A stretch of 64,000 nt of DNA from Corallium rubrum (lineage: Eukaryota; Cnidaria; Anthozoa; Scleralcyonacea; Coralliidae): positions 10,779,512 through 10,843,511 of the forward strand of contig OZ036005.1 of assembly GCA_964035015.1 (NCBI GenBank), given 5' to 3'. Under the pieces are notes generated by a model that did not search any database, was not told the DNA's origin, and was given only the letters and a program-made list of their open reading frames with translations. How positions within the stretch are numbered: position 1 is the stretch's first letter; every line of letters starts with the position of its first letter. Made by a program: the position numbers and the translations under genes. Below, piece by piece: positions 32,901-42,714 of the stretch.

Positions 32901-33743
32901 GGGGTTATCATGTTCGCCGTCTGAACTTTCATTGCCATAAATCTCGTCCACTTTCATTGACTGACACATTCTTGCGTAATGCCCCACACGGCCGCATTGG
33001 TGACACTTAGCCTCACGTGCCGGGCAAACATTACGATTGTGAACTAAATTTCCACATCTTGAACACGCTGTTTTTCTCGCCGGCCCTGAATACTTTGATG
33101 TCTGTGACACTTTTTTAAATTCCTGCTTCTTGTTTCCCTTAAACTTTGATACTCTAATTGCATCCGTATTTAAAGACTTTGATTCCCCCGAAGTACTTGC
33201 TCGAACGACTTCCTGTTGTTTATAAACGTTCTCGCCTTGTCTTGCCATATTGACAGCTTTTTCTAAGCTCAGGGTCGCATCCATTTGTAGTCTTTCACTG
33301 AGTTTTGCATCTCGTAGTCCAACCACCAATCGATCCCGAATCATCTCATCTCGGAGTGCTCCATACTCGCAATATTCCACCAGGCAATGTAATGCGGTTA
33401 TAAAAGACTCAACCGCCTCGTCTGCTCCTTGAACACGTTGATTGAATTTCGCTCGCTCGTATATTGTGTTCCGCTTAACCACAAAATGATTATCGAATTT
33501 CTCCTTGACTTTATCGTACTCCCCGCTATCGTCCGCGGAATCAAATACAAAACTCATCATGATATCGTCGGCGTTATCACCCATAGTATATAGGAGCGAA
33601 TTTACCTGTATACTTTCGCTTTTCTTATCCAAACCTGATGCTATTCGATATCGCCCATATCTTCTAATCCATTTTGGCCATTCTTCTGGCTTAGCAAAGT
33701 TAAACGCCTCTGGTGTTAAGATCGTGCTTGTTGATGGATTCAT
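29904..33743 (-). CDS. gag-pol: Gag-Pol polyprotein of the Ty3/Gypsy element
   Basis: One 1279-residue frame without frameshift. Gag occupies about residues 1-270 and ends with two CCHC zinc knuckles (C-S-R-C-G...C and C-H-Q-C-G-R-V-G-H-Y-A-R-M-C, about 228-262). The aspartic protease has D-S-G-A-D (about 312). The reverse transcriptase has L-P-F-G-I-S-S-A-P and Q-V-D-D-I-L-V, where the usual Y-x-D-D tyrosine region reads Q-V. RNase H follows (S-A-D-A-S; T-D-H-K-P-L). The integrase zinc-binding region has H-x3-H (H-E-G-H-Q-G-V) and C-x2-C, and the core carries D (G-A-D-L-F), D (R-S-D-N-G-P-Q-F) and E (N-G-E-V-E-R). The order PR-RT-RH-IN defines Ty3/Gypsy. Gag and Pol fused in one frame is a known variant. 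No envelope frame is present. Confidence 0.95.
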   Translation of the reverse strand: MNPSTSTILTPEAFNFAKPEEWPKWIRRYGRYRIASGLDKKSESIQVNSLLYTMGDNADDIMMSFVFDSADDSGEYDKVKEKFDNHFVVKRNTIYERAKFNQRVQGADEAVESFITALHCLVEYCEYGALRDEMIRDRLVVGLRDAKLSERLQMDATLSLEKAVNMARQGENVYKQQEVVRASTSGESKSLNTDAIRVSKFKGNKKQEFKKVSQTSKYSGPARKTACSRCGNLVHNRNVCPAREAKCHQCGRVGHYARMCQSMKVDEIYGNESSDGEHDNPEIFLGEVSDSSKELLETEITINGKLVNFKLDSGADVSVIPWGVYNAIPEPPRLKKANKRLYGPCRYQLVCKGKFIATLRHEKKSYEEEIYVIEDLERPLLGRLACNALGIIEKVAEIQSASDKQQYVRKHPRLFKGLGCLEGEYEIKIDSGVQPFNLTTPRRIAIPQLPKVKNEIHRMEKLGVIEQIDEPTKWCSPMVVVPKSNGEVRICGDFIQLNKAIQRENHPMPTTEQTLGKLAGAKVVSKLDANSGFWQRKFAAESKSFTTFITPWGRYRYTRLPFGISSAPEHFQRTIQRILEGLEGVECQVDDILVYGKDQAHHDERLESVFRRLEAANATLNLEKCEFSKETVVFLGQRVGKHGIQVDPRKVSAVRDMKIPTDAKELRRFMGMVSHMGKYIPQLASISKPLRDLLSEKSTWLWDVAQQEAFENIKDALSSAPPLAIYDLSRDTTVSADASSYGLGAVLTQKQEDGESKAVAYISRSLTPVECRYAQVEKEALAVTWACERLSDYLIGKPFHIETDHKPLVSLLGSKSLDEMPPRIQRLRMRLMKFDYGISHVPGKQLVTADALSRAPVESPSNGNLQEEINLYVDSVLAQLPASDVRLREIRECQEEDEVCQQIALYSREGWPDKHRVPSAIKPYWSARGEITVTHGLLLKSSRIIIPSSLRLEMLDCIHEGHQGVTKCRQRAKSSIWWPGLSRQLEDMVQSCRKCVEQRVQRPEPLISAIVPDRPWQVLGADLFTLKGRTYLLVVNYRSRYVEVSTLLSSQTSCEIIRGLKSIFARHGVPEVIRSDNGPQFDSAEFAKFAKEWRFEHVTSSPRYAQSNGEVERSVQTIKTLLKKGDDPAKVLMAYRSTPLECGYSPAQLLFGRRLRTIVPTIPEELAPKWPDLTKLKTHEEERKQAQTDYFNSRHRTRPLKELVSGQQVWVRDMKEPAITVQKTPLPRSYIVETEAGTSLRRNRRDLIPITPQQQEKQTHRKPVPPLHEGWYIHHALSW

Positions 33744-33770
33744 TTCGACTTTCCAAAACCAACTAGAAAG

Positions 33771-33788
33771 ATTCCATTCCTGACACCA
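33771..33788 (-). promoter_or_regulatory. Primer-binding site, tRNA-Leu type
   Basis: On the minus strand TGGTGTCAGGAATGGAAT starts directly after the 5' LTR. TGGTGTCAGGA is the sequence expected for priming by the 3' end of a leucine tRNA. Confidence 0.75.
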
Positions 33789-33923
33789 TGTTGTATTACG
33801 ATACGTATTTATTTATCTCTCTCGAAGGCATAAACGGCTCGAACGGCCCCATATTTATATACATCCAGTAATTAACATAATCATTATTATACAACATATT
33901 ATTAACATAATCATTATTATACA
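33789..33923 (-). repeat. 5' LTR of the Gypsy element
   Basis: Starts TGTTGTATTACGATACG in plus-strand reading and ends ATTATACA. It differs from the other LTR by an inserted CGAACGGCC-like block and small terminal changes. Confidence 0.88.
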
Positions 33924-34047
33924 TGTACAATAAAACAACAAAAATGCCAACGGATTTTTCACTTCATAGACACTTTAAGCTATGCAATCATGTTGCTAGT
34001 CCCAGATCTCTTTAATTTGCAGGGGTTTTTTTTACTAACAGCTATAC

Positions 34048-34540
34048 TTGAACGTCAATATCTTTGAAACAATTGGACGAAATCAAAAACTGTTAAAAAA
34101 AAAAATCAGTTATTTTAATGTTAGGAAACAACTTGCAGAAAGTTTAGTCTTGTCTAAAATTGATTATAATGATGTAGTGTCTGATCCTTTCCCTGCGTAT
34201 CTCATCAAGCGCCTCCAGCGAGTTCAGCTGACGGCTGCTGGTTTTGTTTTAAATAGATTCGCCAATACATTCGACATACTAATACTAGGCTGACCCCCTA
34301 TACCAGAACGTAGGAAATTTCATTTGTGTAATTTCGCCTTTATAAGGCACTAACACGTGCACACTAGCCAATGTACCTTAAAACTTCAAAAGTATACTTA
34401 CCTGAACGGACATTGGTACCTCGGGAGTCTAATAATATATATAAAAGTATCTTCATTTATTGTAAGAGATCACACGAGGTTCTATAACAATGTATTGACC
34501 CTTTTATGACTTCTTTGTAGGATGTTTTCAAACTTTACAG
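34048..34540 (+). pseudogene. LINE reverse-transcriptase C-terminal fragment
   Basis: The frame reads ...L-A-E-S-L-V-L-S-K-I-D-Y-N-D-V-V, then P-A-Y-L-I-K-R-L-Q-R-V-Q-L-T-A-A-G-F-V-L. This is the conserved segment just C-terminal of the RT domain in CR1/Jockey-type LINEs. After a TGA it continues recognisably as P-I-P-E-R-R-K-F-H and W-x-x-Y-L-K with further stops to about 34440, possibly to 34540. A dead 3' fragment; no endonuclease or catalytic motif remains. Confidence 0.75.
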
Positions 34541-35645
34541 TGCCCATTGGTTAAAAAACCACCGTCCAAATGTTATTGTTTTTCGAAGTTCCTTCTTCCT
34601 CCAAATCGTTTGGTAAGAATTAGAATGTATATTGCATATGAGTTTGTGAGTGATTTCTTTAGTCAAGTTGAATCAAGTTATGGTCTGCGGGAAACTCGCA
34701 CTGCGAAAATGTTCTCGCCGTGCACAAATCTTTTGTTTTCCACTTATTAATAATATACATAAATAATACATTTGAGTGATTGAACACTAACGCTGCTATT
34801 GGATGGTTGCTTTGTGCACAAATTTGTATAAGCGTAAACAAAACGGTAGAACAAAGACACTGGCTGAGTTTCTAGATAACCTCGTACCCAGGGCATTTTG
34901 CCTCCACGTTGGGACGTTTGTTTTTATATAATACGTATTAGTATTAACCAACTAGTGGTCTATTACAAATTCTATTAAAAAAGTAATTAATTCTATTACA
35001 AAGACTATTAGTGATATACCCTAGTAGCGTTACCCAATGACAAACCATTTTATAACTGGAATATTCCTATCCCGACCAATCAGAAGCCACGACATATTCA
35101 AGCTGCCAGCAAAACCTGGAAACTAGGCCAACATGGCGTCCGCTAAAATTTATTTACGAATGATGTAATCATGAAAACAATGACCCGAAAGCAATTCAAA
35201 ATTGTTCACATTGACATTTTTATGAGTTTGGGAGAAGACTGAAACGTCAATCAGGATTTATGTAGGTCAGCGCTTTAATTCTTTTCATAACCGGAGGGAT
35301 TTTTGGATGGAGTCGATGTTTAATCAGTTATGTTAAGGCATAGTCCCTAGAAATAAATTGTCTGGAAACGCGGCCAAGTCTTTGTTCTAGGTTTTTGTTC
35401 ACGTTTGTGCACCTTATTTCACCTTAACGCTTGCTGAACACATTGTATTTTTGCTATAATAATCAAAAATAAAGCAATCAACCAATAGCATCGTTGCTTT
35501 ATAAATATTACTAAACGTAAAACAAAAGATTGTCCACGTCCCTTATTTGCCACCCTCAAGCTAAATTGTAGCTCATTGTTAAACATGTGTCTACTAAAAG
35601 TCTGTTTAGTTTTGAATATATTTAATTAGTTAAATATATTTTAGT
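34541..35645. other. Non-coding with a CCTCG-family end
   Basis: A solitary end AACCTCGTACCCAGGGCATT with TTTGCCTCCACGTTGGGACG lies at about 34877-34930, the same family as the elements at 27.4 and 47.1 kb. No gene is recognised. Confidence 0.45.
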
Positions 35646-35647
35646 AA

Positions 35648-35649
35648 TA

Positions 35650-35724
<75 letters not shown>
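35648..35724. repeat. (ATT)n microsatellite
   Basis: About 25 uninterrupted ATT triplets flanked by near-symmetrical TTTAATTAGTTAAATATATT sequences. Confidence 0.95.
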
Positions 35725-35725
<1 letters not shown>

Positions 35726-36200
35726 TTACATATTTAATAATTAAATATATTTTATTTAATTTGTTATATTTTTCGACTTTAATAGGCCTCAGGAGGAGAT
35801 AAAGGCAAAGATCCCAGAAGTGAAAAGGTGCGGCTAAATTACCACTCATCAATCATGTATATGTTTTCACAATTCTATTTGATAATAATCAATCTAATTT
35901 GTTTTAATTATTTGATTTCTTGTTAGATGACTGTGATGCCTAAGCCAATATAACAGGGAAGATGAATAATGTTTTCTGTATGCATTTTGTGAATTAGTTA
36001 ACTTTGTTAAAGTCATAAAAGAACAAATGTTTGCGTTGCGTTTTAATGTTGTCTCATGATAGCCTGCACAATGCAGCACAAATTATTTCTTGGTGTAGCA
36101 TACTGTGCAATGGTAATTGTTTAAATCTTAGCTAGATAACTAGACAATTCCCTGAAATCGTTACAACGAGTGCAGCGACGTTTTTTAGACAAGGCAAAAC
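35725..36200. other. Non-coding, no gene seen
   Basis: AT-rich sequence between two simple repeats. Confidence 0.4.
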
Positions 36201-36219
36201 CGCAGTACACGACACTAGG

Positions 36220-36780
36220 ATATATGACAGGACATAACACGAAATGACACAGCAGGACATGACATGATACGAACGGACATAAGTACACAACACAATAGGA
36301 TAACGGTACAACATGGCATGACACGACAGAGCACGATACGGTACAATTGGACAAACACAATACGACAGGACACGTGACATGACACGGCAAGACACGACAC
36401 GACACGACACAACACAACACAACACAACACAACACAACACAACACAACACAACACGACACGACACGACACGACACGACACGACACGACACGACACGACAC
36501 GACACGACACGGAACACGGCAGGATACAATAGGACACGAAACGATAAAACGCGACCGGACACGATACGATAGGATACGACAGGACACCATACGAATGATA
36601 CGATAGGACAGGACATGACAAGACATGGGACACGAAATGGCAAAACAGGACACGAAATGACACGACAGGGCACGATACGACAGAACATGACAGGACATGA
36701 CATGACACAACAGGACACAACTAAACATGACACGCCACTGAGGACAGGAGACGTTACAATAAGACACGACATGACATGAG
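36220..36780. repeat. Pentanucleotide satellite (ACACG/ACATG/ACACA)
   Basis: Pentamers ACACG, ACATG, ACACA and AGGAC are arranged in runs. The core at 36380-36510 has about 10 ACACA-type and 15 ACACG-type units in homogeneous blocks, and both flanks are degenerate. The open frames it creates (repeating Ser-Cys-Arg-Val-Val) are artefacts. Confidence 0.93.
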
Positions 36781-37059
36781 TAATCAGCCCTTGAATTACG
36801 GCTTACGAAAAGCCCGCAACCTAGCTAAATCATCCCCTTCTTTCTAGAATAAAAAACCTACCAAAGTTCACTTTTCTCGCTTGTTTTGGTAACCACCGTA
36901 TATATCCCGGGTCCCGGCTTATTTTCAAACCAGGTTTTATTTGCCGTGATTTGTCCCTGACCAGTGCATGCCGTGAATGGCGGGAAATTATAACGTTCTT
37001 TTTCGTTCTTGTACCGAGTTCTTGTGTTCGCCGGCTTTTAAAAATCAGTGGCGCGTCGC
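36781..37059. other. Non-coding left flank of the giant palindrome
   Basis: No feature is recognised. The left palindrome arm starts abruptly at about 37060 after GCGCGTCGC. Confidence 0.4.
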
Positions 37060-39103
37060 GTAAGAACATAAGTCTGAAGTAAATCCCCATTTACACGGAG
37101 CCAATTTATAGGCATAGTGATCGCGAGCCATCGCACTTGCCTTAGACGCAATATAGCTCTCCATCGATATCACAATCCCGCTAATTTGGCTCAATGTAAA
37201 TGGGGCTTAGTAAGCAAATTTAACAATTAACTTGAACTAGATAAAGTATTAAAGTCATTAACAATTAGCAAGTCAATTCACAACAGCAATCGGAATAATA
37301 TACTGGACATTCGTGATTCGTAGGTTCTCGCGGCCTTGCTCTTCCATCATTATCAAGTCCACTAACACAATTGTCACAAGAAGTGGAAGTTATGATCCCG
37401 TACTCGAATATAATATAGTAATCATCATTTATGCGCGTGATTCCTTTGGAGTTCCAAAGCCCAGCAACGCAAATAGATTTCGCCTAATCGGTGGGAAGAA
37501 TTCCGTAGAAGTTCGTGGTAAAACAAGACATTGTCGCGATCTTCCTCGCTGGAAAAGTGTTCCGTTTCTAGTCTGTCCGAGGTATTCAGCAAAGGAAGTC
37601 GAAGAACAGTCTTTCTTTGGTGAAATTTGTTGTTGATATATACCATTCTTTAACTCTCCTCGTGTCGACAACGCTTTCAAAGCTTGAATGCAAGCAGCGA
37701 GCGTAATTTGAATAAACTTGAATAATTAAGTGGATCAAAAAAATTCGAGGCTGCTAATTGGCTAATCACGCGGCGGACCTATGCGAAGACACCCCTGCTC
37801 AAACGAGCATTAATTAATAGTCTTGTGTCATTGCTTGAGTATTGAAGCAATTGATCCGCTTGATATTCAAGCTCGACGAACGTTTGATATTTTGTCCCTT
37901 TGGTGCTACACTAACTTTATTTATTTCGTAACACTCTTCTTCGGTAGCAATCGAGTTTTGATTCAAGCAACCTGTCCCATGAGTGTCGATTTGTATGATG
38001 CATTTTATTAACTTTATTCATGTAAACAGTAAATGCATAGCTTTAAGTCAGATGCCGGTGGAAAAAAACACAACCCAATTTAATGAACATTTTCAGAGTT
38101 ATGAGGTGACATCTACTGAACATGCAAAGAAGATTGTATATCATAAGGACTTCACTTGTTTCATTCCATTCAATATAACTAAACCAGTTGGAATCCATGC
38201 AGGCACAGAAAAATTTATATGTATGCGCGTGGAAATGCCATGTTAGTTGTTTTTTTAAAGTTTAAAATTCAATTCCTTGATAAAATATAAAGATGTTCTT
38301 AAGTACATATTGATGTTGTTAAACCCATACTCCCTCAGTCATGTTTATCCAATTGCAGTCTCTTATTTTAATTAATTAATTTCATATAGTTCTCCACAAC
38401 CATTCCGGTTTGATCAGCTTTGATGGATCGCTTTCATTATTTTATTTTGGCTAATGCCACAATATTTAACAGCAAATATAGAGTTAAAACTACTCATGCA
38501 ATGAAGTTTCTCCATCCTGGGTTAGTTAACATCCTGGGTTTGTTAACACATAATTAATGCTCTTTTTTCTTGGGTTATTTTAACCCTGGACATGGAATTA
38601 AAAAAAAAGAACTCCAATGAAATAACTCTATCCCGACTGGTTAAAATTACTCCATTCTTGGATTTTTTTATTTAACTCCAAAAAAAGAGGCAAAGTAACT
38701 CCAATGAATTTATTCCGTTCTGGTAGTTAAAATTACTCCTTTCCAGGATTACTTTAACTCTGAAAGTGGAGTTAAAATAACTGCAAAAAATTTATCCGTT
38801 CTTGAGAGTTAAAATTACTCCATTCTTGGATTATTCTAACTCCGAAAAAAGAGTCAAAGTAACTCCAATGAATTTAATCCGTTCTGGTAGTTAAAATTAC
38901 TCCTTTCTGGGGTTACTTTAACTCTGAAAGTGGAGTTAAAATAACTCCAAGAAAATTATCCGTTCTAGAGAGTTAAAATTACTCCCTCTGAGGTTACTTT
39001 AACTCCGAATGTGGAGTTAAAACAACTCCAACGAAGTTACTCCATCCTAAGCAGTCAAAATTACTCCCTCTCCGGGGTTATTTTAACTCTTTGAAAATAA
39101 CAG
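37060..39103 (+). repeat. Giant palindrome, left arm (~2.04 kb)
   Basis: Inverse complement of 40165-42207, nearly identical throughout (scattered single differences and a short indel near 38210). From the outer end it contains a 127-bp MITE (37082-37208), an open frame shared with the other arm, more AT-rich sequence, and from about 38500 a run of degenerate TAACTCC/GGAGTTA repeats with a ~110-120-bp period. The near-identity means either a recent duplication or continuing gene conversion between the arms. Confidence 0.95.
37082..37208. mobile_element. MITE with CCCCATTTACA ends
   Basis: The left end CCCCATTTACACGGAGCCAA and right end TTGGCTCAATGTAAATGGGG are inverse complements, with TAA/TAG-like flanks. 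A mirrored copy is at about 42060-42186 in the right arm. Confidence 0.7.
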
Positions 39104-39628
39104 TTACATTATGCATATTGAGTAACATAGTGTAACTGTATAAGCAGTAACAGGCAGTCTTTGACTATAGGAAGTAAGATTTTATTGACATAGTGTAGTG
39201 AAAATTAAATGTGTTCAACTGTTGTTTATCTTTGAGAAATTTGTTTACTGCATGACATTAATTATGATTTTAACCAATTTGAATTTAGTTGCAACAACCA
39301 ATGTTGATTTTAACCAATTTGAAATTGGTTAAAAAACCATTTCTAACCGTTTTTTATTGGTTGTCTCAGATGCATCTACTTGATCAATATTTATTGGTCA
39401 AAATCCCAAGAATTGGGTTAAAAATAACCCCAAAAATTGGGTTAAAAAGAATCCCAAAAATTCGAGTAAAAAATACTCCATATTTGGAGTAAAATTAACC
39501 CCAAAAAGGGAGTAGTAATAACCCCAAATGATTGGAGTAAAAATAACCCCAAAAAAGCGGATGGTCCTGAACCTTTTTTTTTAACTCCAAAATTGGAGTT
39601 AAAATAACTCCCTGGAAATAACAGTGCG
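39104..39628 (+). repeat. Direct repeat D1 next to the left arm
   Basis: Begins TTACATTATGCATATTGAGT and ends CCCTGGAAATAACAGTG. The same sequence, lacking an internal ~210 bp (D1 39345-39556), occurs directly after the right arm at 42205-42515. The deleted part consists of AACCCCAAAAATTGGGTTA-type units. The final CACTGTTATTTCC matches in inverse the start of the right arm, so it looks like a terminal inverted repeat. Confidence 0.85.
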
Positions 39629-40164
39629 TAGCTGGGGGGGGGAGCTGTGGGAGCCGCGGCTCCCCCCTTTAGATATAAAACAACAGACATGTAACAACAA
39701 AACTGATGCAATGTGAATTATGTCAGGAAATAAACTGTAAACAGTGTATTTAATGTACTGAGTGTATGCATTTTGAGTATCTATGTGACGTTTGCATGTT
39801 TTAAGTATTTTATATGACGTTTTTTAACCTTTAGGGTCTGTAAAATCTTCCTTCAAAAGCCAGGAAATGGAATTTCAGCGATTCTCGGTTTCAAACTTTC
39901 CCGGGGGGAGCATGCCCCCGGACCCCCCTAATGCAATTAACCCTCACTATCCATTTGACCTACAGTGTACTAGCTAGATTATCATTTTCTAAGTCTGTAC
40001 AAATAATATAGCACTTCAGAAATTCCATAGTCATTATTTATTCCTGTGTTATATTATTAAAAATAAAGCGAAAACAGTACTCTTGACTTGGCAACGAAAT
40101 TCTAAATATTTCCAACTGTAAGGCTAAGGTTGTAACTTGTAAAAAAGTAGAGTGCTGCGTATCA
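39629..40164. other. Palindrome spacer, unique part
   Basis: Contains GGAGCTGTGGGAGCCGCGGC and, near 39900-39930, a C/G-rich block (GGGGGGAGCATGCCCCCGGA then CCCCCCTA) reminiscent of a transposon end. No coding region. Confidence 0.5.
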
Positions 40165-42207
40165 CTGTTATTTTCAAGGAGTTAAAATAACCCCGGAGAG
40201 GGAGTAATTTTGACTACTTAGGATGGAGTAACTTCGTTGGAGTTGTTTTAACTCCACATTCGGAGTTAAAGTAACCCCAGAGGGAGTAATTTTAACTCTG
40301 TAGAACGGATAATTTTCTTGGAGTTATTTTAACTCCACTTTCAGAGTTAAAGTAACCCCAGAAAGGAGTAATTTTAACTACCAGAACGGATTAAATTCAT
40401 TGGAGTTACTTTGACTCTTTTTTCGGAGTTAAAGTAATCCAAGAATGGAGTAATTTTAACTCTCAAGAACGGATAAATTTTTTGCAGTTATTTTAACTCC
40501 ACTTTCAGAGTTAAAGTAATCCCGGAAAGGAGTAATTTTAACTACCAGAACGGAATAAATTCATTGGAGTTACTTTGCCTCTTTTTTTGGAGTTAAATAA
40601 AAAAATCCAAGAATGGAGTAATTTTAACCAGTCGGGATAGAGTTATTTCATTGGAGTTCTTTTTTTTAATTCCATGTTCAGGGTTAAAATAACCCAAGAA
40701 AAAAGAGCATTAACTATGTGTTAACAAACCCAGGATGTTAACTAACCCAGGATGGAGAAACTTCATTGCATGAGTAGTTTTAACTCGAGCTCTATATTTG
40801 CTGTTAAATATTGTGGCATTAGCCAAAATAAAATAATGAAAGCGATCCATCAAAGCTGATCAAACCGGAATGGTTGTGGAGAACTATATGAAATTAATTA
40901 ATTAAAATAAAAGACTGCAATTGGATAAACATGACTGAGGGAGTATGGGTTTAACAACATCAATATGTACTTAAGAACATCTTTATATTTTATCAAGGAA
41001 TTGAATTTTAAACTTTAAAAAAACAATTAACATGGCATTTCCACGCGCATACATATAAATTTTTCTGTGCCTGCATGGATTCCAACTGGTTTAATTTAGT
41101 TATATTGAATGGAATGAAACAAGTGAAGTCCTTATGATATACAATCTTCTTTGCATGTTCAGTAGATGTCACCTCATAACTCTGAAAATGTTCATTAAAT
41201 TGGGTTGTGTTTTTTTCCACCGGCATCTGACTTAAAGCTATGCATTTACTGTTTACATGAATAAAGTTAATAAAATGCATCATACAAATCGACACTCATG
41301 GGACAGGTTGCTTGAATCAAAACTCGATTGCTACCGAAGAAGAGTGTTACGAAATAAATAAAGTTAGTGTAGCACCAAAGGGACAAAATATCAAACGTTC
41401 GTCGAGCTTGAATATCAAGCGGATCAATTGCTTCAATACTCAAGCAATGACACAAGACTATTAATTAATGCTCGTTTGAGCAGGGGTGTCTTCGCATAGG
41501 TCCGCCGCGTGATTAGCCAATTAGCAGCCTCGAATTTTTTTGATCACTTAATTATTCAAGTTTATTCAAATTACGCTCGCTGCTTGCATTCAAGCTTTGA
41601 AAGCGTTGTCGACACGAGGAGAGTTAAAGAATGGTATATATCAACAACAAATTTCACCAAAGAAAGACTGTTCTTCGACTTCCTTTGCTGAATACCTCGG
41701 ACAGACTAGAAACGGAACACTTTTCCAGCGAGGAAGATCGCGAGAATGTCTTGTTTTACCACGAACTTCTACGGAATTCTTCCCACCGATTAGGCGAAAT
41801 CTATTTGCGTTGCTGGGCTTTGGAACTCCGAAGGAATCACGCGCATAAAGGATGATTACTATATTATATTCGAATACCGGATCATAACTTCCACTTCTTG
41901 TGACAATTGTGTCAGTGGACTTGATAATGATGGAAGAGCAAGGCCGCGAGAACCTACGAATCACGAATGTCCAGTATATTATTCCGGTTGGTGTTGTGAA
42001 TTGACTTGCTAATTGTTAATGACTTTAATACTTTATCTAGTTCAAGTTAATTGTTAAATTTGCTTACTAAGCCCCATTTACATTGAGCCAAATTAGCGAT
42101 TGTGGTATCGATGGAGAGCTATATTGCGTTTAAGGCAAGTCCGATCGCTATGCCTATATAATTTGGCTCCGTGTAAATGGGGATTTACTTCAGACTTATG
42201 TTCTTAC
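40165..42207 (-). repeat. Giant palindrome, right arm (~2.04 kb)
   Basis: Inverse complement of 37060-39103. It starts CTGTTATTTTCAAGGAGTTA, runs through the TAACTCC repeat block (to about 40800), and ends at GGGGATTTACTTCAGACTTA and TGTTCTTAC. It is followed immediately by direct repeat D2. Confidence 0.95.
41631..41855 (+). CDS. Open frame kept in both palindrome arms (hypothetical)
   Basis: 74 residues starting M-V-Y-I-N-N-K-F-H-Q-R-K, with an acidic middle (S-S-E-E-D-R) and F-Y-H-E-L-L-R-N-S. The mirrored frame at 37425-37646 has only two amino-acid differences plus one residue at the C-terminus. Two more frames of similar length are also open, so conservation may simply reflect arm identity. 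No domain recognised. Confidence 0.18.
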   Translation: MVYINNKFHQRKTVLRLPLLNTSDRLETEHFSSEEDRENVLFYHELLRNSSHRLGEIYLRCWALELRRNHAHKG

Positions 42208-42515
42208 ATTATGCATATTGAGTAACATAGTGTAACTGTATAAGCAGTAACAGTATCGGCAGTCTTTGACTATAGGAAGTAAGATTTTATTGACATAGTG
42301 TAGTGAAAATTAAATGTGTTCAACTGTTGTTTATCTTTGAGAAATTTGTTTACTGCATGACATTAATTAGGATTTTAACCAATTTGAATTTAGTTGCAAC
42401 AACCAATGTTGATTTTAACCAATTTGAAATTGGTTAAAAAACCATGTCCGGATGGTCCTGAACCTTTTTTTTAACTCCAAAATTGGAGTTAAAATAACTC
42501 CCTGGAAATAACAGT
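42205..42515 (+). repeat. Direct repeat D2 next to the right arm
   Basis: Copy of D1 (39104-39628) with an internal deletion at about 42443. It joins the right arm at the shared word TTACATTA, and ends AAATAACAGTG like D1. Confidence 0.85.
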
Positions 42516-42577
42516 GATATAGGTAGTGTTTTAGATAGAGCAAAGTGAAAAGGTGCTAAAGTGTCGAGATTTTTGTT

Positions 42578-42617
42578 AACGAAAAACTGACGTTTCAAGC
42601 GGAACCTTTCATCAGAG
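42578..42617 (-). ncRNA. Hammerhead-ribozyme-like core
   Basis: The minus strand reads CTGATGA, a small hairpin AAG-GTTCCG-CTT, then GAAAC, followed by a loop and CGTT. CUGAUGA + stem II + GAAA is the conserved hammerhead core, and ACG/CGU can close a short stem III. I cannot draw a good stem I, so it may be a degenerate relic. It precedes the broken LINE; hammerheads of this size are known in Penelope-like elements. A second, weaker instance is at 57331-57373. Confidence 0.4.
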
Positions 42618-42714
42618 TGAAGAGCTCTGCTCAAAACTTCAATTTTCCGTCACTAAAAACCGCGGCAGTTTACCTGATTTTCACTTTGCTGTAGCCTAAT
42701 GCCGTTGTTATACG

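Larger units (their letters stand above)
29495..33928 (-). mobile_element. Ty3/Gypsy LTR retrotransposon, near-complete
   Basis: The element has short LTRs (about 135-146 bp), a single gag-pol frame, a primer-binding site and a purine-rich tract (AAGGGAAGA on the minus strand) just inside the 3' LTR. The 5-bp TGTAC flanks it at 29495-29499 and 33924-33928, a plausible TSD. The LTRs are near-identical apart from a 17-bp duplication at the outer edge of the left LTR and a 9-bp insertion in the right one. This suggests a young insertion with an intact frame, potentially competent. Confidence 0.9.

Noticed and set aside
36121..36772. Cys/Val/Ser-rich membrane-like frames
   Set aside because: Produced by the ACACG/ACATG pentamer array; three overlapping frames are equally open.
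37313..37680. Host gene inside the left palindrome arm
   Set aside because: Overlapping frames on both strands are equally open and mirrored in the other arm; identity of the arms explains the conservation.
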